Below the pieces are notes generated by a model. The model saw only the letters and a program-made list of their open reading frames with translations. It was not told the origin of the DNA and made no database searches. Made by a program: the position numbers and the translations under genes. This document shows positions 30,785 to 39,214 of a stretch of 64,000 nucleotides of DNA, piece by piece. Origin of the DNA: Arthrobacter sp. 24S4-2 (GTDB lineage: Bacteria > Actinomycetota > Actinomycetes > Actinomycetales > Micrococcaceae). The stretch is from NCBI RefSeq assembly GCF_005280255.1, contig NZ_CP040018.1:3224001-3288000 (forward strand), in the 5' to 3' direction. Numbering within the stretch: position 1 is the stretch's first letter; every line of letters begins with the position of its first letter.

Positions 30785-31183
30785 TCAGGTCCTCGCGTGC
30801 ATGCCCCGGCCGGACCGCCGCCCGAAGGACGCGGCCCCCAGGAACTCCACTGCCACGAACGGCTCGGTTCCCACTACCCACTCATCGTGGCCCGGGGGAA
30901 GCGTGTAGGTGTCGTTGGCACGGATAGTGGACCGCACGCCGTCGGCGGTTTCCACTTCCAAGACGCCGGAAACACAGAATCCGAGATGGTTGTGCAGGCA
31001 GAAGTCCGTCTTCTCGAAGGGCTTGCTGCTCTCGGACCACCGCCAGCCCGGGTTGAGGATAAGACGTGCCACCGAGTAGTCGTTGACAGTGACAAGATCG
31101 AACTCGGCCTTGTCCGGGCAATGCTTCTTGTCGGGGACGTCAAAGGACTTGACAGCCACTGCTGTGACGAAATTTACGGACAT
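30785..31183 (-). CDS. Cupin-domain protein
   Basis: Function unknown. 132 residues from the ATG at 31183. A single small beta-barrel with the cupin metal-ligand pattern HNHLGFCVSGVLEV and a second strand set ending in LPPGHDEWVVG. Such single-domain cupins may be metal-dependent enzymes or ligand sensors. It has a good TATACT promoter upstream and no operon partner. The C-terminal 20 residues are basic and probably disordered. Confidence 0.75.
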   Translation of the reverse strand: MSVNFVTAVAVKSFDVPDKKHCPDKAEFDLVTVNDYSVARLILNPGWRWSESSKPFEKTDFCLHNHLGFCVSGVLEVETADGVRSTIRANDTYTLPPGHDEWVVGTEPFVAVEFLGAASFGRRSGRGMHART

Positions 31184-31264
31184 GAGACACGACCTGGGAA
31201 CTGGGAAAGGGCGCATGAGGGTGATGCCAGGCTTATGAAGTGACGGCCGCCGACCTGAGGCCTA

Positions 31265-31335
31265 AGTATACGAACGACCGACATTTGTGCTGATGTCCCC
31301 TCATGGCACGCGCACGTTCAACAGATCTGTGCTGA
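31265..31335 (-). promoter_or_regulatory. Cupin promoter with two direct repeats
   Basis: TATACT (31265-31270) lies 81 bases before the cupin ATG. TCAGCACA occurs on the minus strand at 31286-31293, where the -35 box should be, and again at 31328-31335; the copies are 42 bases apart, about four helical turns. This fits a regulator binding the same DNA face, but no regulator gene is adjacent. Confidence 0.4.
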
Positions 31336-31408
31336 CGTAATTCCACGTTAGCCCTCCCCGGCCGGAAGTCAACGGGCAATGGTCCCCAGTCCGTTCCGGC
31401 GGCCCCGG

Positions 31409-32836
31409 TCAGCCGCCCCGGATGATCTTCCGGAGCCGCTCCAGCCGGGTGGAAATCTCGCGTTCTGCGCCGTTGGCGGTGGGCTCGTAGTAGTCCCGGT
31501 CCACGAGGTCATCCGGAGGGTATTGCTGGGTTGCAACGGCATGCGGGGCGTCGTGCGCGTACTTGTAGCCCTGTCCGTGGCCCAGTTGTTTGGAACCCGG
31601 GTAGTGCGCGTCCCGCAGGTGGGCCGGGATTCCGTTGCCCAGGCCGGCACGGACGTCGGCAGTGGCTTTGTTGATGCCCATGTACGCGGCGTTGGACTTG
31701 GGGGCCGTTGCCAGATGGACCACTGCCTCAGCCAGTACGATCCGCCCTTCGGGCATGCCGATCAGCTGCACGGCCTGGGCTGCGGCGACGGCAGTCTGCA
31801 GCGCCGTGGGGTCGGCCATGCCAACATCCTCCGCGGCCGAGATCACGATGCGCCGGGCGATGAACCGGGGGTCTTCCCCGGCTTCCAGCATGCGGGCCAG
31901 GTAATGCAGCGCGGCATCGACGTCGGAGCCGCGGATGGATTTGATGAAAGCGCTGGCAACGTCATAGTGCTGGTCCCCGGCGCGGTCGTACCTGACCGCT
32001 GCAACATCCAGGGCCCGTTCGGTGTGCCGCAGTTCCACCGAGACAGGGCCCTCGTCGGCGTCGTCGGCATCGCCGAAAGCCACACCCGCCGCTGCCTCCA
32101 GCGCCGTCAGCGCGCGGCGTGCATCGCCGCCGGAAAGCCTGACCAGATGGGCCAGGGCTTCCTCACTGAGTTCCACCTGCCCGTTCAGTCCGCGGGCATC
32201 CGACACGGCCCGCAGGATCAGGCCCTCCACGTCCGCGTCCGTCAGGGGGCGAAGCGTCAGCAGGAGCGACCGCGACAGCAGCGGGGAGACTACAGAGAAG
32301 GACGGATTCTCCGTGGTTGCGGCCACGAGGACCACCCAGCGGTTTTCGACGCCGGGCAGAAGGGCATCCTGCTGGGCCTTGTTGAACCGGTGGATCTCGT
32401 CGAGGAAAAGGACCGTGGCGGTCTTGTAGAGGTCCCGTGCCGTGAGGGCTTCGTCCATGACTCGCCGCACGTCCTTGACGCCGGCGGTGATCGCGGAGAG
32501 TTCCACGAATTTCCGGCCCGGACCCTTTGCAATGACGTGGGCCAAGGTGGTCTTGCCGGTTCCCGGAGGTCCCCACAGGATCAGTGACGTCGGCCCGGCC
32601 GGTCCGGCGGAGTCAGCGCCCGCACCGGCGGCCAGCTGCCGCAGCGGGGATCCCTGCCCCAGCAGGTGCTGCTGGCCGACGACGTCGTCCAGGGTCCGGG
32701 GCCTCATCCGGACAGCCAGGGGGCTGCGGGGCTGCGTCCGGCCGGCAGCCGGCCCGGAAACCGCCGATCCGGACGGCGCCGCTGTCCCGCCGCCGTCGTC
32801 GTCGTTATCCGGCCCTTGGCCAAAGAGATCATCCAC
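31409..32836 (-). CDS. rarA: Replication-associated recombination protein A (MgsA/RarA AAA+ ATPase)
   Basis: Clamp-loader-like ATPase acting at stalled forks. 475 residues: a 55-residue low-complexity N-terminus, then Walker A GPPGTGKTT, Walker B LFLDEIHR, sensor ATTENPSF, and the C-terminal tetramerisation/helical domain with ALHYLARMLEAGEDPRFIARR. GTG start at 32836 (MDDLFGQG). It is divergent from the acVLRF1 gene with about 50 bases between starts. Confidence 0.94.
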   Translation of the reverse strand: MDDLFGQGPDNDDDGGGTAAPSGSAVSGPAAGRTQPRSPLAVRMRPRTLDDVVGQQHLLGQGSPLRQLAAGAGADSAGPAGPTSLILWGPPGTGKTTLAHVIAKGPGRKFVELSAITAGVKDVRRVMDEALTARDLYKTATVLFLDEIHRFNKAQQDALLPGVENRWVVLVAATTENPSFSVVSPLLSRSLLLTLRPLTDADVEGLILRAVSDARGLNGQVELSEEALAHLVRLSGGDARRALTALEAAAGVAFGDADDADEGPVSVELRHTERALDVAAVRYDRAGDQHYDVASAFIKSIRGSDVDAALHYLARMLEAGEDPRFIARRIVISAAEDVGMADPTALQTAVAAAQAVQLIGMPEGRIVLAEAVVHLATAPKSNAAYMGINKATADVRAGLGNGIPAHLRDAHYPGSKQLGHGQGYKYAHDAPHAVATQQYPPDDLVDRDYYEPTANGAEREISTRLERLRKIIRGG

Positions 32837-32888
32837 ATAGATAGGCTACTTCTAGTTCATGACGGCACTGACAACGGAGACCCCAGCG

Positions 32889-33536
32889 ATGCCCACCCCA
32901 GAGTCCCGAGTCGCGTTCGTCCCCGGGGGGCGGCTGCCAGGCTGGGTGGAGCGCTTCGCCGCAAGCCACGGCACCCTCGCAGAGGAAGAGCTCGACGGCG
33001 GCCTGCAGCTGTCCGCGGATGACGGCGCCGTGGCGCTGCTGCAGCCGCCGTGGCCGGCGGACGGCCGGCCCGGGACAGGGACCAATGCGGTAGCACGGCT
33101 GGCGTCGCTGGCTGCGCAGTCCCGGACGCTGGGGCTGGTCCTTGTCCGTCGCGGCGGCTACTCCGTGGCGGTGGTCCGTGACGGTGCCGCGTTGGCATCG
33201 AAGACAGGCACCCGCCACGTCCAGTCCAGGACCGCGGCCGGCGGCTGGTCCCAGCAGCGCTTCGCCCGGAGGCGCGCCAACCAGGCGGATGCCCTGGTGG
33301 AGGCGGTGGCCGGGCACGCTGGCCGGATCTTCGCCGGGCACCGGATCGAGTACCTGGCACCGGGAGGTGACCGCACCCTGGCCGAGCAGGTCCTCGCCGA
33401 ACCTGTCCTGAAACGCTACGCGGGACTGACCCGGCTGCCGTTCCTGGACGTTCCCGATCCGCGCGCCACGGTGCTGAAGCGGGCGGCCGCGGACCTGTGT
33501 TCCGTGCGCATCCTGGTGACCGACCCGCCGGTTTAG
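32889..33536 (+). CDS. acVLRF1-type peptidyl-tRNA hydrolase (actinobacterial Vms1-like release factor)
   Basis: Member of the eRF1-like VLRF1 superfamily thought to release nascent chains from stalled ribosomes. 215 residues from the ATG at 32889, preferred because GGAGA lies eight bases upstream; an ATG at 32859 has no site. The signature region is intact: GGYSVAVVRDG, then KTGTRHVQSRTAAGGWSQQ and RFARRRANQ with the conserved Gln expected to act in hydrolysis. It reads convergently into the flavoprotein gene, whose restored stop is 14 bases away. Function in this organism is inferred from family. Confidence 0.85.
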   Translation: MPTPESRVAFVPGGRLPGWVERFAASHGTLAEEELDGGLQLSADDGAVALLQPPWPADGRPGTGTNAVARLASLAAQSRTLGLVLVRRGGYSVAVVRDGAALASKTGTRHVQSRTAAGGWSQQRFARRRANQADALVEAVAGHAGRIFAGHRIEYLAPGGDRTLAEQVLAEPVLKRYAGLTRLPFLDVPDPRATVLKRAAADLCSVRILVTDPPV

Positions 33537-33550
33537 CCCTGACTGTGGCG

Positions 33551-35283
33551 CTACTCCTCCGGCACGAGGGCGACGGCGGCGGCGCGGTCCACACCCCGGC
33601 CAGCCGCGAGCCTGGCGATGTCGCGGCCCGCACGGTAGCCGAACACGAGGGCCGGCCCGATGTGCGAGCCGTAGCCCGGGTAGCCGCCTCCGAATACGCT
33701 CACGGCAGCCGCGCCAACGGCTAGCAGGCCAGGGATGGCCGTCCCCCGGCGGTCACGACTTCGGAGCGTTCGTTGACGCCGACTCCGGCGAAGGTGCCCA
33801 GGTCGCCCATCTGGATCTTCGCGGCGTAATACGGGCCCTTGCCGACCGGGGCGAGGTTCGGATTCGGCTTGTGCTCGAGGTCGCCCCGGAAGTGGTTGTA
33901 CAGGGTGGAGCCGCGGCCAAACGCCGGATCCTCACCACGCTCCGCTGCCGGGTTGAACTCAGCCACGGTCGCCGTGAGGCCCGCGGGGTCGATGCCGAGC
34001 TTTCCGGCCAGTTCCGCCAGGGTGTCCGCTTTGACCAGGTACCCGGTCCTGTAGAAATAGCCGCGGGGCATCGGCCAGGGCTTGGCGTAGCCGATGCCGT
34101 ATTTGTGCATCGTCTTCGCGTCGCCGATCACATACCCGAACGTCTTGTCCTCATCCCTGTTGTGGCCGATCATCGCGCCGCCGAAGTCGTGGTAGCTCAA
34201 CGCCTCGTTTCCGAAGCGCTTGCCGTGACGGTCGACGGCGACCAGGCCGGGCAGGCCGATCGCCCGCAAATGCGGAAAGAGCCGCTGCTGGCCGTTGAGG
34301 TACTTGAACACGGTCACCGGCGCCCAGGAACCCACGCTGAACACGGAATCGTCGATGTGCCCGCCGGCACTCATCGCCAAGGTGGCGGCGTCCCCGCCGT
34401 GGCCCACGGTCGGCGTGAAGTGGTCGTCGCCGTCGGCGTCGTGCGGGAAATACTGCCGCCGCAGTTCCTTATTGCCGGAAAAGCCGCCGGCGGCGAGGAT
34501 GACGCCAAGGCGTGCCGTCACTGTGGCGGCGTGCTCGCCGCCTATCACGGCGCCGGTGATGGTTCCGTCGTCGTCGCGGGTTAGCGAAAGGGCCGGCGAA
34601 GAATTCCACAGGCGCACGCCCAAGTCATCGGCGCTCTTGACCATGCGCGTCATCAGGGCGTTGCCGTTGGAGCGCAGGACGGGCCGCTTGTAACGGGCGG
34701 CGTCCGCCCACGTTCGCAGGAGTTTCCTCGCCACATAGACGAACGAGCTGATCGACTGGTTCACGTGGAAGAACTCGTTGATGTCGGGTCCCACCTGGGG
34801 CATGTAGCCGAAGACCGTGTAGGAGCTCATGTACGGCTGCATCAGGAGCCGCTTGTCCCCGAGGACCCGTGCGTCAACATCCTGCGGCAGGATGGCACGG
34901 CCGGACAGCTTCGCTCCCGGCAGGTCCATCTGGTAGTCCGGGGATTTTTCCGGGTACGTGAACCTGACGTCGGTTTCGTTCTCGAAAAAGGAGATTGCCT
35001 CAGGCACGGTGTCCAGGAAGTCCCTGACACCTGCTTCGTTGAACGTCTCCGGCGCCAGGTGTTTCAGGTACGTCTCGGCTTCCTCCCGGGTATCGCCCTG
35101 CGCCACGCCCTGCTTGTTGCCGGGGACCCACGCCCAGCCGGCGGAAATGGCGGTGGTCCCGCCGAAGTACTGTTCCTTCTCCGCAACAATCACGGTCAGT
35201 CCCTCCGAAGCGGCTTTCAGCGCTGCGGCCATCCCGGCCACGCCCGAGCCGATGACGAGGACATCACAGACAGTCGTGTTCAT
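33551..35283 (-). CDS. FAD-dependent oxidoreductase, 3-ketosteroid-dehydrogenase/fumarate-reductase-like (frameshifted at 33743-33747)
   Basis: Predicted flavoprotein dehydrogenase of an island catabolic pathway. N-terminal FAD motif VIGSGVAGMAAALKA followed by FGGTTAISAG, substrate-side DYQMDLPG near residue 115. As read it stops at 33721 with an out-of-place GGRPSLAC tail. One base added in the C5 run at 33743-33747 restores TAIPGLLAVGAAA and the C-terminal YPGYGSHIGPALVFGYRAG segment that closes the FAD site, ending at 33551 (577 residues). ATG with GGAG eight bases upstream. It is divergent from the IclR gene, so probably a target. Paralogue of the gene at 37185; substrate unknown. Confidence 0.85.
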
Positions 35284-35380
35284 AATTCTTGCTCCGTTCA
35301 GTCGGCTGTCCGCATCCTCGCGGCAGCCGGGTGGAAGGCTAAACCCCCAGTAGACCCGGCGTCACCGATGCCCGGGAGGA

Positions 35381-35403
35381 GGATTACCATTGAGCGGGAA
35401 TCC
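35381..35403. promoter_or_regulatory. Candidate operator before the IclR gene
   Basis: Inverted repeat GGATT (35381-35385) / AATCC (35399-35403) with a 13-base spacer just upstream of the IclR ribosome site, in the 132-base divergent region with the first flavoprotein. Suitable place for autoregulation; arms are short, so weak evidence. Confidence 0.3.
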
Positions 35404-35415
35404 TGAGGAGGAAGC

Positions 35416-36201
35416 GTGGCCAATTCCGCATCCGGCGAGTCGATCATCGGCCGCTTCGTGAAGATCGTGAGCGCGTTTGACGACCGCCACACGTCTATGA
35501 CCGTCGCAGAACTTGGGCGCCGGAGCGGGCTGCCGGTGACCACGACCTACCGGCTGGTCAACGATCTGCTGCTCGAACGGCTCCTCGAACGCGAACCCGG
35601 CGGTGAAATCCACATCGGCACGCGGATGTGGGAATTGGTTTCCCGCGGATCCAAGATGCTGGGGCTGCGGGAGGCTGCCCTTCCGTTCATGGAGGACGTC
35701 CAGGCCGTGGTGCAGCACTCCACCACCCTGGGCATCCTGGATTCGGACGAGGTCCTCTACATCGAGCGGCTGGGCTCCGACAAGACCATCGTGGACATCA
35801 CCAAGATCGCCGGCAGGCTGCCCGTTCACGCAACGTCCTCGGGCCTGGTCCTGCTGGCCCACTCCCCCGCCGCCTACCAGGACAGCTTCCTGGCCCGGCC
35901 CCTGACGAAGTTCACCGAAACCACCCTGACCGATCCCGCCGTACTTCGGCGCCACCTGGCGGAGATCAGGCAGCGGGGCTTCGCTGCCATGCCGGGCGTG
36001 ATCGTGCCGGAATCGAGCGGCATCGCCGTCCCCGTCTTCGGGCCCGACAACACCGTCCGCGCCGCGCTGAGCGTGGTGGTGCCAAGGAACGAGGAGAACG
36101 CGCCGGCCCGGGTGCCCGTGCTGATGGCAGCTGCACGGGGCATTTCGAGGGCCCTGGGCTGGCGGAGCGAACTGAAGGGCACTCTTAGGCAGAGTCACTG
36201 A
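35416..36201 (+). CDS. IclR-family transcriptional regulator
   Basis: Predicted substrate-responsive regulator of the surrounding catabolic genes. 261 residues: N-terminal winged helix-turn-helix (MTVAELGRRSGLPVTTTYRLVNDLL, residues 29-55), then the IclR effector domain from about residue 90 (GLREAALPFMEDV...GRLPVHATSSGLVLLA...GIAVPVFGPDNTVRAALSVVVP). GTG start with GAGGAGG upstream. It is divergent from the flavoprotein at 33551 and cooriented with the SDR-flavoprotein-Dabb-transporter genes, so it likely controls both arms. Confidence 0.92.
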   Translation: MANSASGESIIGRFVKIVSAFDDRHTSMTVAELGRRSGLPVTTTYRLVNDLLLERLLEREPGGEIHIGTRMWELVSRGSKMLGLREAALPFMEDVQAVVQHSTTLGILDSDEVLYIERLGSDKTIVDITKIAGRLPVHATSSGLVLLAHSPAAYQDSFLARPLTKFTETTLTDPAVLRRHLAEIRQRGFAAMPGVIVPESSGIAVPVFGPDNTVRAALSVVVPRNEENAPARVPVLMAAARGISRALGWRSELKGTLRQSH

Positions 36202-36223
36202 ACAGAGCCACTGAATTTCGGTT

Positions 36224-36240
36224 TTGCCGTTCATCGGCAA
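36224..36240. promoter_or_regulatory. Inverted repeat upstream of the SDR gene
   Basis: TTGCCG (36224-36229) / CGGCAA (36235-36240) with a five-base centre, 23 bases after the IclR stop and 81 before the SDR start. It could be an operator for the island operon or a short terminator-like hairpin (no T tract follows). Different in sequence from the repeat at 35381. Confidence 0.3.
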
Positions 36241-36320
36241 TCGTGTGGTTCCTGTCGCAACTCCCCTGCCACTCTGGCTAGGACGCAGCGAAGAGGCTGC
36301 AGGAGCACGAGGAGCACCAC

Positions 36321-37082
36321 ATGAATCCCACCCTGAACCGAGTGGCCGGAAAGACCGCCGTCGTCACCGGCGGCCGCGGCGACTTGGGCAGCGCCACCGC
36401 TGCCCTACTGGCTGAACACGGCGCAGTTGTTGCCAGCCTGGACGTTGCCGCCGCCCCGGCCGCCGCGGCCCACGCCAACATTCGCGAGTACGACGTCGAC
36501 GTCACCAGCGAGGCCAGCGTCGCCGACACCATCCGCCGGGTCCGCGACGAACTGGGCACGCCGGACATCCTGGTCAACGCCGCCGGAATCATCGGCCCCG
36601 CCGGTGCTTCCCACAACGCCTCCGTCACGGACTTCGACACGATCTTCAACGTCAACGTCAAGGGCGTCTGGCTGATGACCAAGCACGTGGTTCCCGGCAT
36701 GATCGAAAAGGGCGCCGGGAGCATCGTCAACTTCTCCTCCATCCACGGCATCACAGGCGGCAGGAATGTGCCGCTCTACCACGCCACCAAGGGCGCCGTC
36801 CGGTTGCTGAGCAAGTCGGACGCGGCAGCCTACGGAAGCTACGGCATCCGGGTGAACTCCATCCACCCCGGGTCCATGAATACCCGGATGAGCCGACGCT
36901 CCGCCGAGCAGTCCGACATCGGCGCCGAGGCGTACTACAAGCAGCTCGTCGGTTCCAACCCCCTTTCGCGGCAGGGCGAGCCGGATGAAATCGCTTACGG
37001 CGTGCTGTACCTGGCCTCCGACGAATCGCGCTTCACCACGGGCTCCGAACTCGTGATCGACGGCGGCTACACCGCCGTCTGA
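36321..37082 (+). CDS. Short-chain dehydrogenase/reductase
   Basis: NAD(P)-dependent alcohol/ketone oxidoreductase of the classical SDR family. 253 residues: cofactor loop TGGRGDLG (about 13-20), an acidic residue at the end of beta2 (SLDVAA) favouring NAD over NADP, NAAG near 87, catalytic Ser in NFSSIHG, and YHATK (Tyr/Lys). C-terminal ITGSEL-type motif FTTGSELVIDGGYTAV. ATG with AGGAG upstream. First structural gene of the island operon; it may oxidise a secondary alcohol to the ketone used by the flavoproteins, which is inference. Confidence 0.9.
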   Translation: MNPTLNRVAGKTAVVTGGRGDLGSATAALLAEHGAVVASLDVAAAPAAAAHANIREYDVDVTSEASVADTIRRVRDELGTPDILVNAAGIIGPAGASHNASVTDFDTIFNVNVKGVWLMTKHVVPGMIEKGAGSIVNFSSIHGITGGRNVPLYHATKGAVRLLSKSDAAAYGSYGIRVNSIHPGSMNTRMSRRSAEQSDIGAEAYYKQLVGSNPLSRQGEPDEIAYGVLYLASDESRFTTGSELVIDGGYTAV

Positions 37083-37184
37083 CCCGGCCCGCCGTCTCCG
37101 GCGGCCGCAGCCGCTGCGGACGCCGCGCCAGAGATACTCCGCAAAAATTCGGCGCAAACACTCTTCCCCCCGAAAGGCACCACC

Positions 37185-38873
37185 ATGAAATTCGTTTACG
37201 GAAGCGCTTCGGAAAGCTACGACGTCGTCGTCGTCGGTTCCGGCGCGGGCGCCCTCACCGCGGCGGCCACCGCCGCCCGGGCCGGCAAGTCCGTCGTCGT
37301 CCTCGAAAAGAGCGAACTGCTGGGCGGCACGTCCGCCGTCTCCGGCGGCATGCTCTGGGTGGCGGACAACCACCACGCCCGTAAGGCCGGCATTACCGAT
37401 TCCAAGGAAGCGGCAGCAGAGTACGTGCGTGCCGTGGCCCGGGGACGCGGCCGCGAGGAACTGCTTGACGCCGCATTGAATTACGGCGACCGGATGCTCC
37501 GCTTCGTGGAAGAGGAATGCGGCGTCCGCTTCATCTTCCTCGACAACTTCCCCGACTACCGTCAGGACCTCCCCGGCGCCCTGGAGGGCGGCCGCACGGT
37601 GGAGCCCGAGCTGTTCAACAGCAAGGAAGCACTGGGCGGGCTCAGGAAACACGTGCGCAGCGACGGCCGGGCACCCTTCACCATGCAGGAATACGAAAAC
37701 TGGGGCGCCTTCACCAAGTTCCCGTGGGAGGAACTGGCCGGCCGCCAGGACGACGGGCTCGTGGCCAAGGGGCAGGCCCTTGTGTCCATGCTGCTGGCCA
37801 GCCTGGTCCGTGACGGTGCCGCGCTGGTCACCGGAGCACGGGGGCACCGGCTGCTCACCGACAGCGGCCGGGTGACCGGCGTCGAACTGGAGTCCGGCGA
37901 AACCTTCCGGGCAAATGCCGGCGTGGTGCTGGCCACCGGCGGCTTCGAATGGGACAAGGCACTGGCCGACTCCATGCTCGCTTCACGGCTGTACACCATG
38001 TGCTCGCCGCCCTCGAACACAGGCGACGGGCTCCGGATGTCGCAGCGCATCGGCGGCCAGACCCGCGGCACCCGCGAGGCCTGGTGGGCGCCGATGTCCG
38101 TCACCGGAGACACCCGCGACGGGCAGCCGGTGGGCACGCTGCTCCGCTTCGAACGCCAGGGCCCTGGATCGATCATGGTGAACCGCCACGGCCGACGGTT
38201 CGCCAACGAGTCGCAGAACTACAACGACCTCGCGCGGAGCCTGCAGTCCTGGGACTCCGCCGGGAACCGCACCCTTAACACGCCGGCCCACGTGATTGTG
38301 GACCACGGCTATCTGGAGCGCTATGGCATCCTGGCGCACCGCGCCGGCCAGCCCACTCCGGCTTACCTGGCCGAGGGAGCCACCCTCGGGGTACTGGCCG
38401 CAAAGATCGGCGTTCCGGCCGAAAACCTGGAAGAAACTGTTGCGCGCTTCAATGAGTACGCGGTCAAGGGCGAGGATCCCGACTTCGGCCGTGGCGAGAG
38501 CGCCTACGACAAGTACTGGGGCGACGACAGCAGCCCGTGGCCGAACCCTTCGCTCGGCCCGCTCCGGTCCGGACCGTTCTACGCCCTGGAGGTAGTCAAC
38601 GGCGCCTTCGGCACCAACGGCGGCGTGGCAACCGACGGGCTGGCCCGGGTGCTCGACGTCGACAACCGGCCCATTCCTGGCCTGTTCGCCGCCGGCAACA
38701 CCACGGAAAACGCCTATGCCGCGGGATACCCCGGCGCCGGGGCCACCCTTGGGCCGATCATGACTATGGGCTACCTCGCCGGACGCACCCTCGCCGGCCT
38801 GTCACCGGAGTACAGCTCTGCGGAACAGGCTGCCGAACAGGCTGGGCAAACCGTGGATCTGGTGGGTGCCTGA
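37185..38873 (+). CDS. FAD-dependent oxidoreductase, 3-ketosteroid-delta1-dehydrogenase-like
   Basis: Flavoprotein of the KstD/fumarate-reductase group, complete at 562 residues. FAD motif VVGSGAGALTAAATAARAG, then LGGTSAVSGG, DYRQDLPG near residue 125 (region of a catalytic Tyr in KstD enzymes), and the C-terminal AAGNTTENAYAAGYPGAGATLGP, which retains the Tyr-x-Gly-x-Gly pattern seen in ketosteroid dehydrogenases. A carboxylate-binding Arg/His arrangement typical of fumarate reductase is not obvious. ATG with GAAAGG upstream. The Dabb gene starts one base after the stop. Steroids are only one possibility; alicyclic ketones or ketoacids are equally plausible. Confidence 0.88.
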   Translation: MKFVYGSASESYDVVVVGSGAGALTAAATAARAGKSVVVLEKSELLGGTSAVSGGMLWVADNHHARKAGITDSKEAAAEYVRAVARGRGREELLDAALNYGDRMLRFVEEECGVRFIFLDNFPDYRQDLPGALEGGRTVEPELFNSKEALGGLRKHVRSDGRAPFTMQEYENWGAFTKFPWEELAGRQDDGLVAKGQALVSMLLASLVRDGAALVTGARGHRLLTDSGRVTGVELESGETFRANAGVVLATGGFEWDKALADSMLASRLYTMCSPPSNTGDGLRMSQRIGGQTRGTREAWWAPMSVTGDTRDGQPVGTLLRFERQGPGSIMVNRHGRRFANESQNYNDLARSLQSWDSAGNRTLNTPAHVIVDHGYLERYGILAHRAGQPTPAYLAEGATLGVLAAKIGVPAENLEETVARFNEYAVKGEDPDFGRGESAYDKYWGDDSSPWPNPSLGPLRSGPFYALEVVNGAFGTNGGVATDGLARVLDVDNRPIPGLFAAGNTTENAYAAGYPGAGATLGPIMTMGYLAGRTLAGLSPEYSSAEQAAEQAGQTVDLVGA

Positions 38874-38874
38874 G

Positions 38875-39204
38875 ATGATCCGCCACACAGTGCTCTTCAA
38901 GTTCAAGCCGGGCTTCCCGCCCGCCGACAAGCAGGCCTGGATCAACGGCCTCAACAACATGAGCGGCAAGATCCCCGGCATGCTCAGCCTCAGCCACGGC
39001 GCGGACGTCCTCAACTCGGACCGCTCCTTCGACTACGCCATTGTGGCCGACTTCGAAACGGTCGAGGACATCGCGGTTTACAACACGCACCCGCTCCACG
39101 AGCCGCTGAAGGCGTACTCGTTCCCCAACAGCCAGCAGATCCTGTCGGTGGACTTCCACCTCGGGGACACCTCTGCGGCCACCACTAAGACAACGAAGTC
39201 TTAA
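38875..39204 (+). CDS. Dabb-family (stress-responsive A/B barrel) protein
   Basis: 109 residues forming one dimeric alpha/beta-barrel domain (IRHTVLFKFKPG...DYAIVADFETVEDIAVYNTHPLHEPL). Family members include polyketide cyclases and small catabolic isomerases as well as proteins with no known activity. The ATG at 38875 starts one base after the upstream flavoprotein stop; a GTG at 38866 would overlap. The tight spacing means it is made together with the flavoprotein, so a role in handling the same intermediate is likely but unproven. Confidence 0.85.
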   Translation: MIRHTVLFKFKPGFPPADKQAWINGLNNMSGKIPGMLSLSHGADVLNSDRSFDYAIVADFETVEDIAVYNTHPLHEPLKAYSFPNSQQILSVDFHLGDTSAATTKTTKS

Positions 39205-39214
39205 GGAGATTTCC

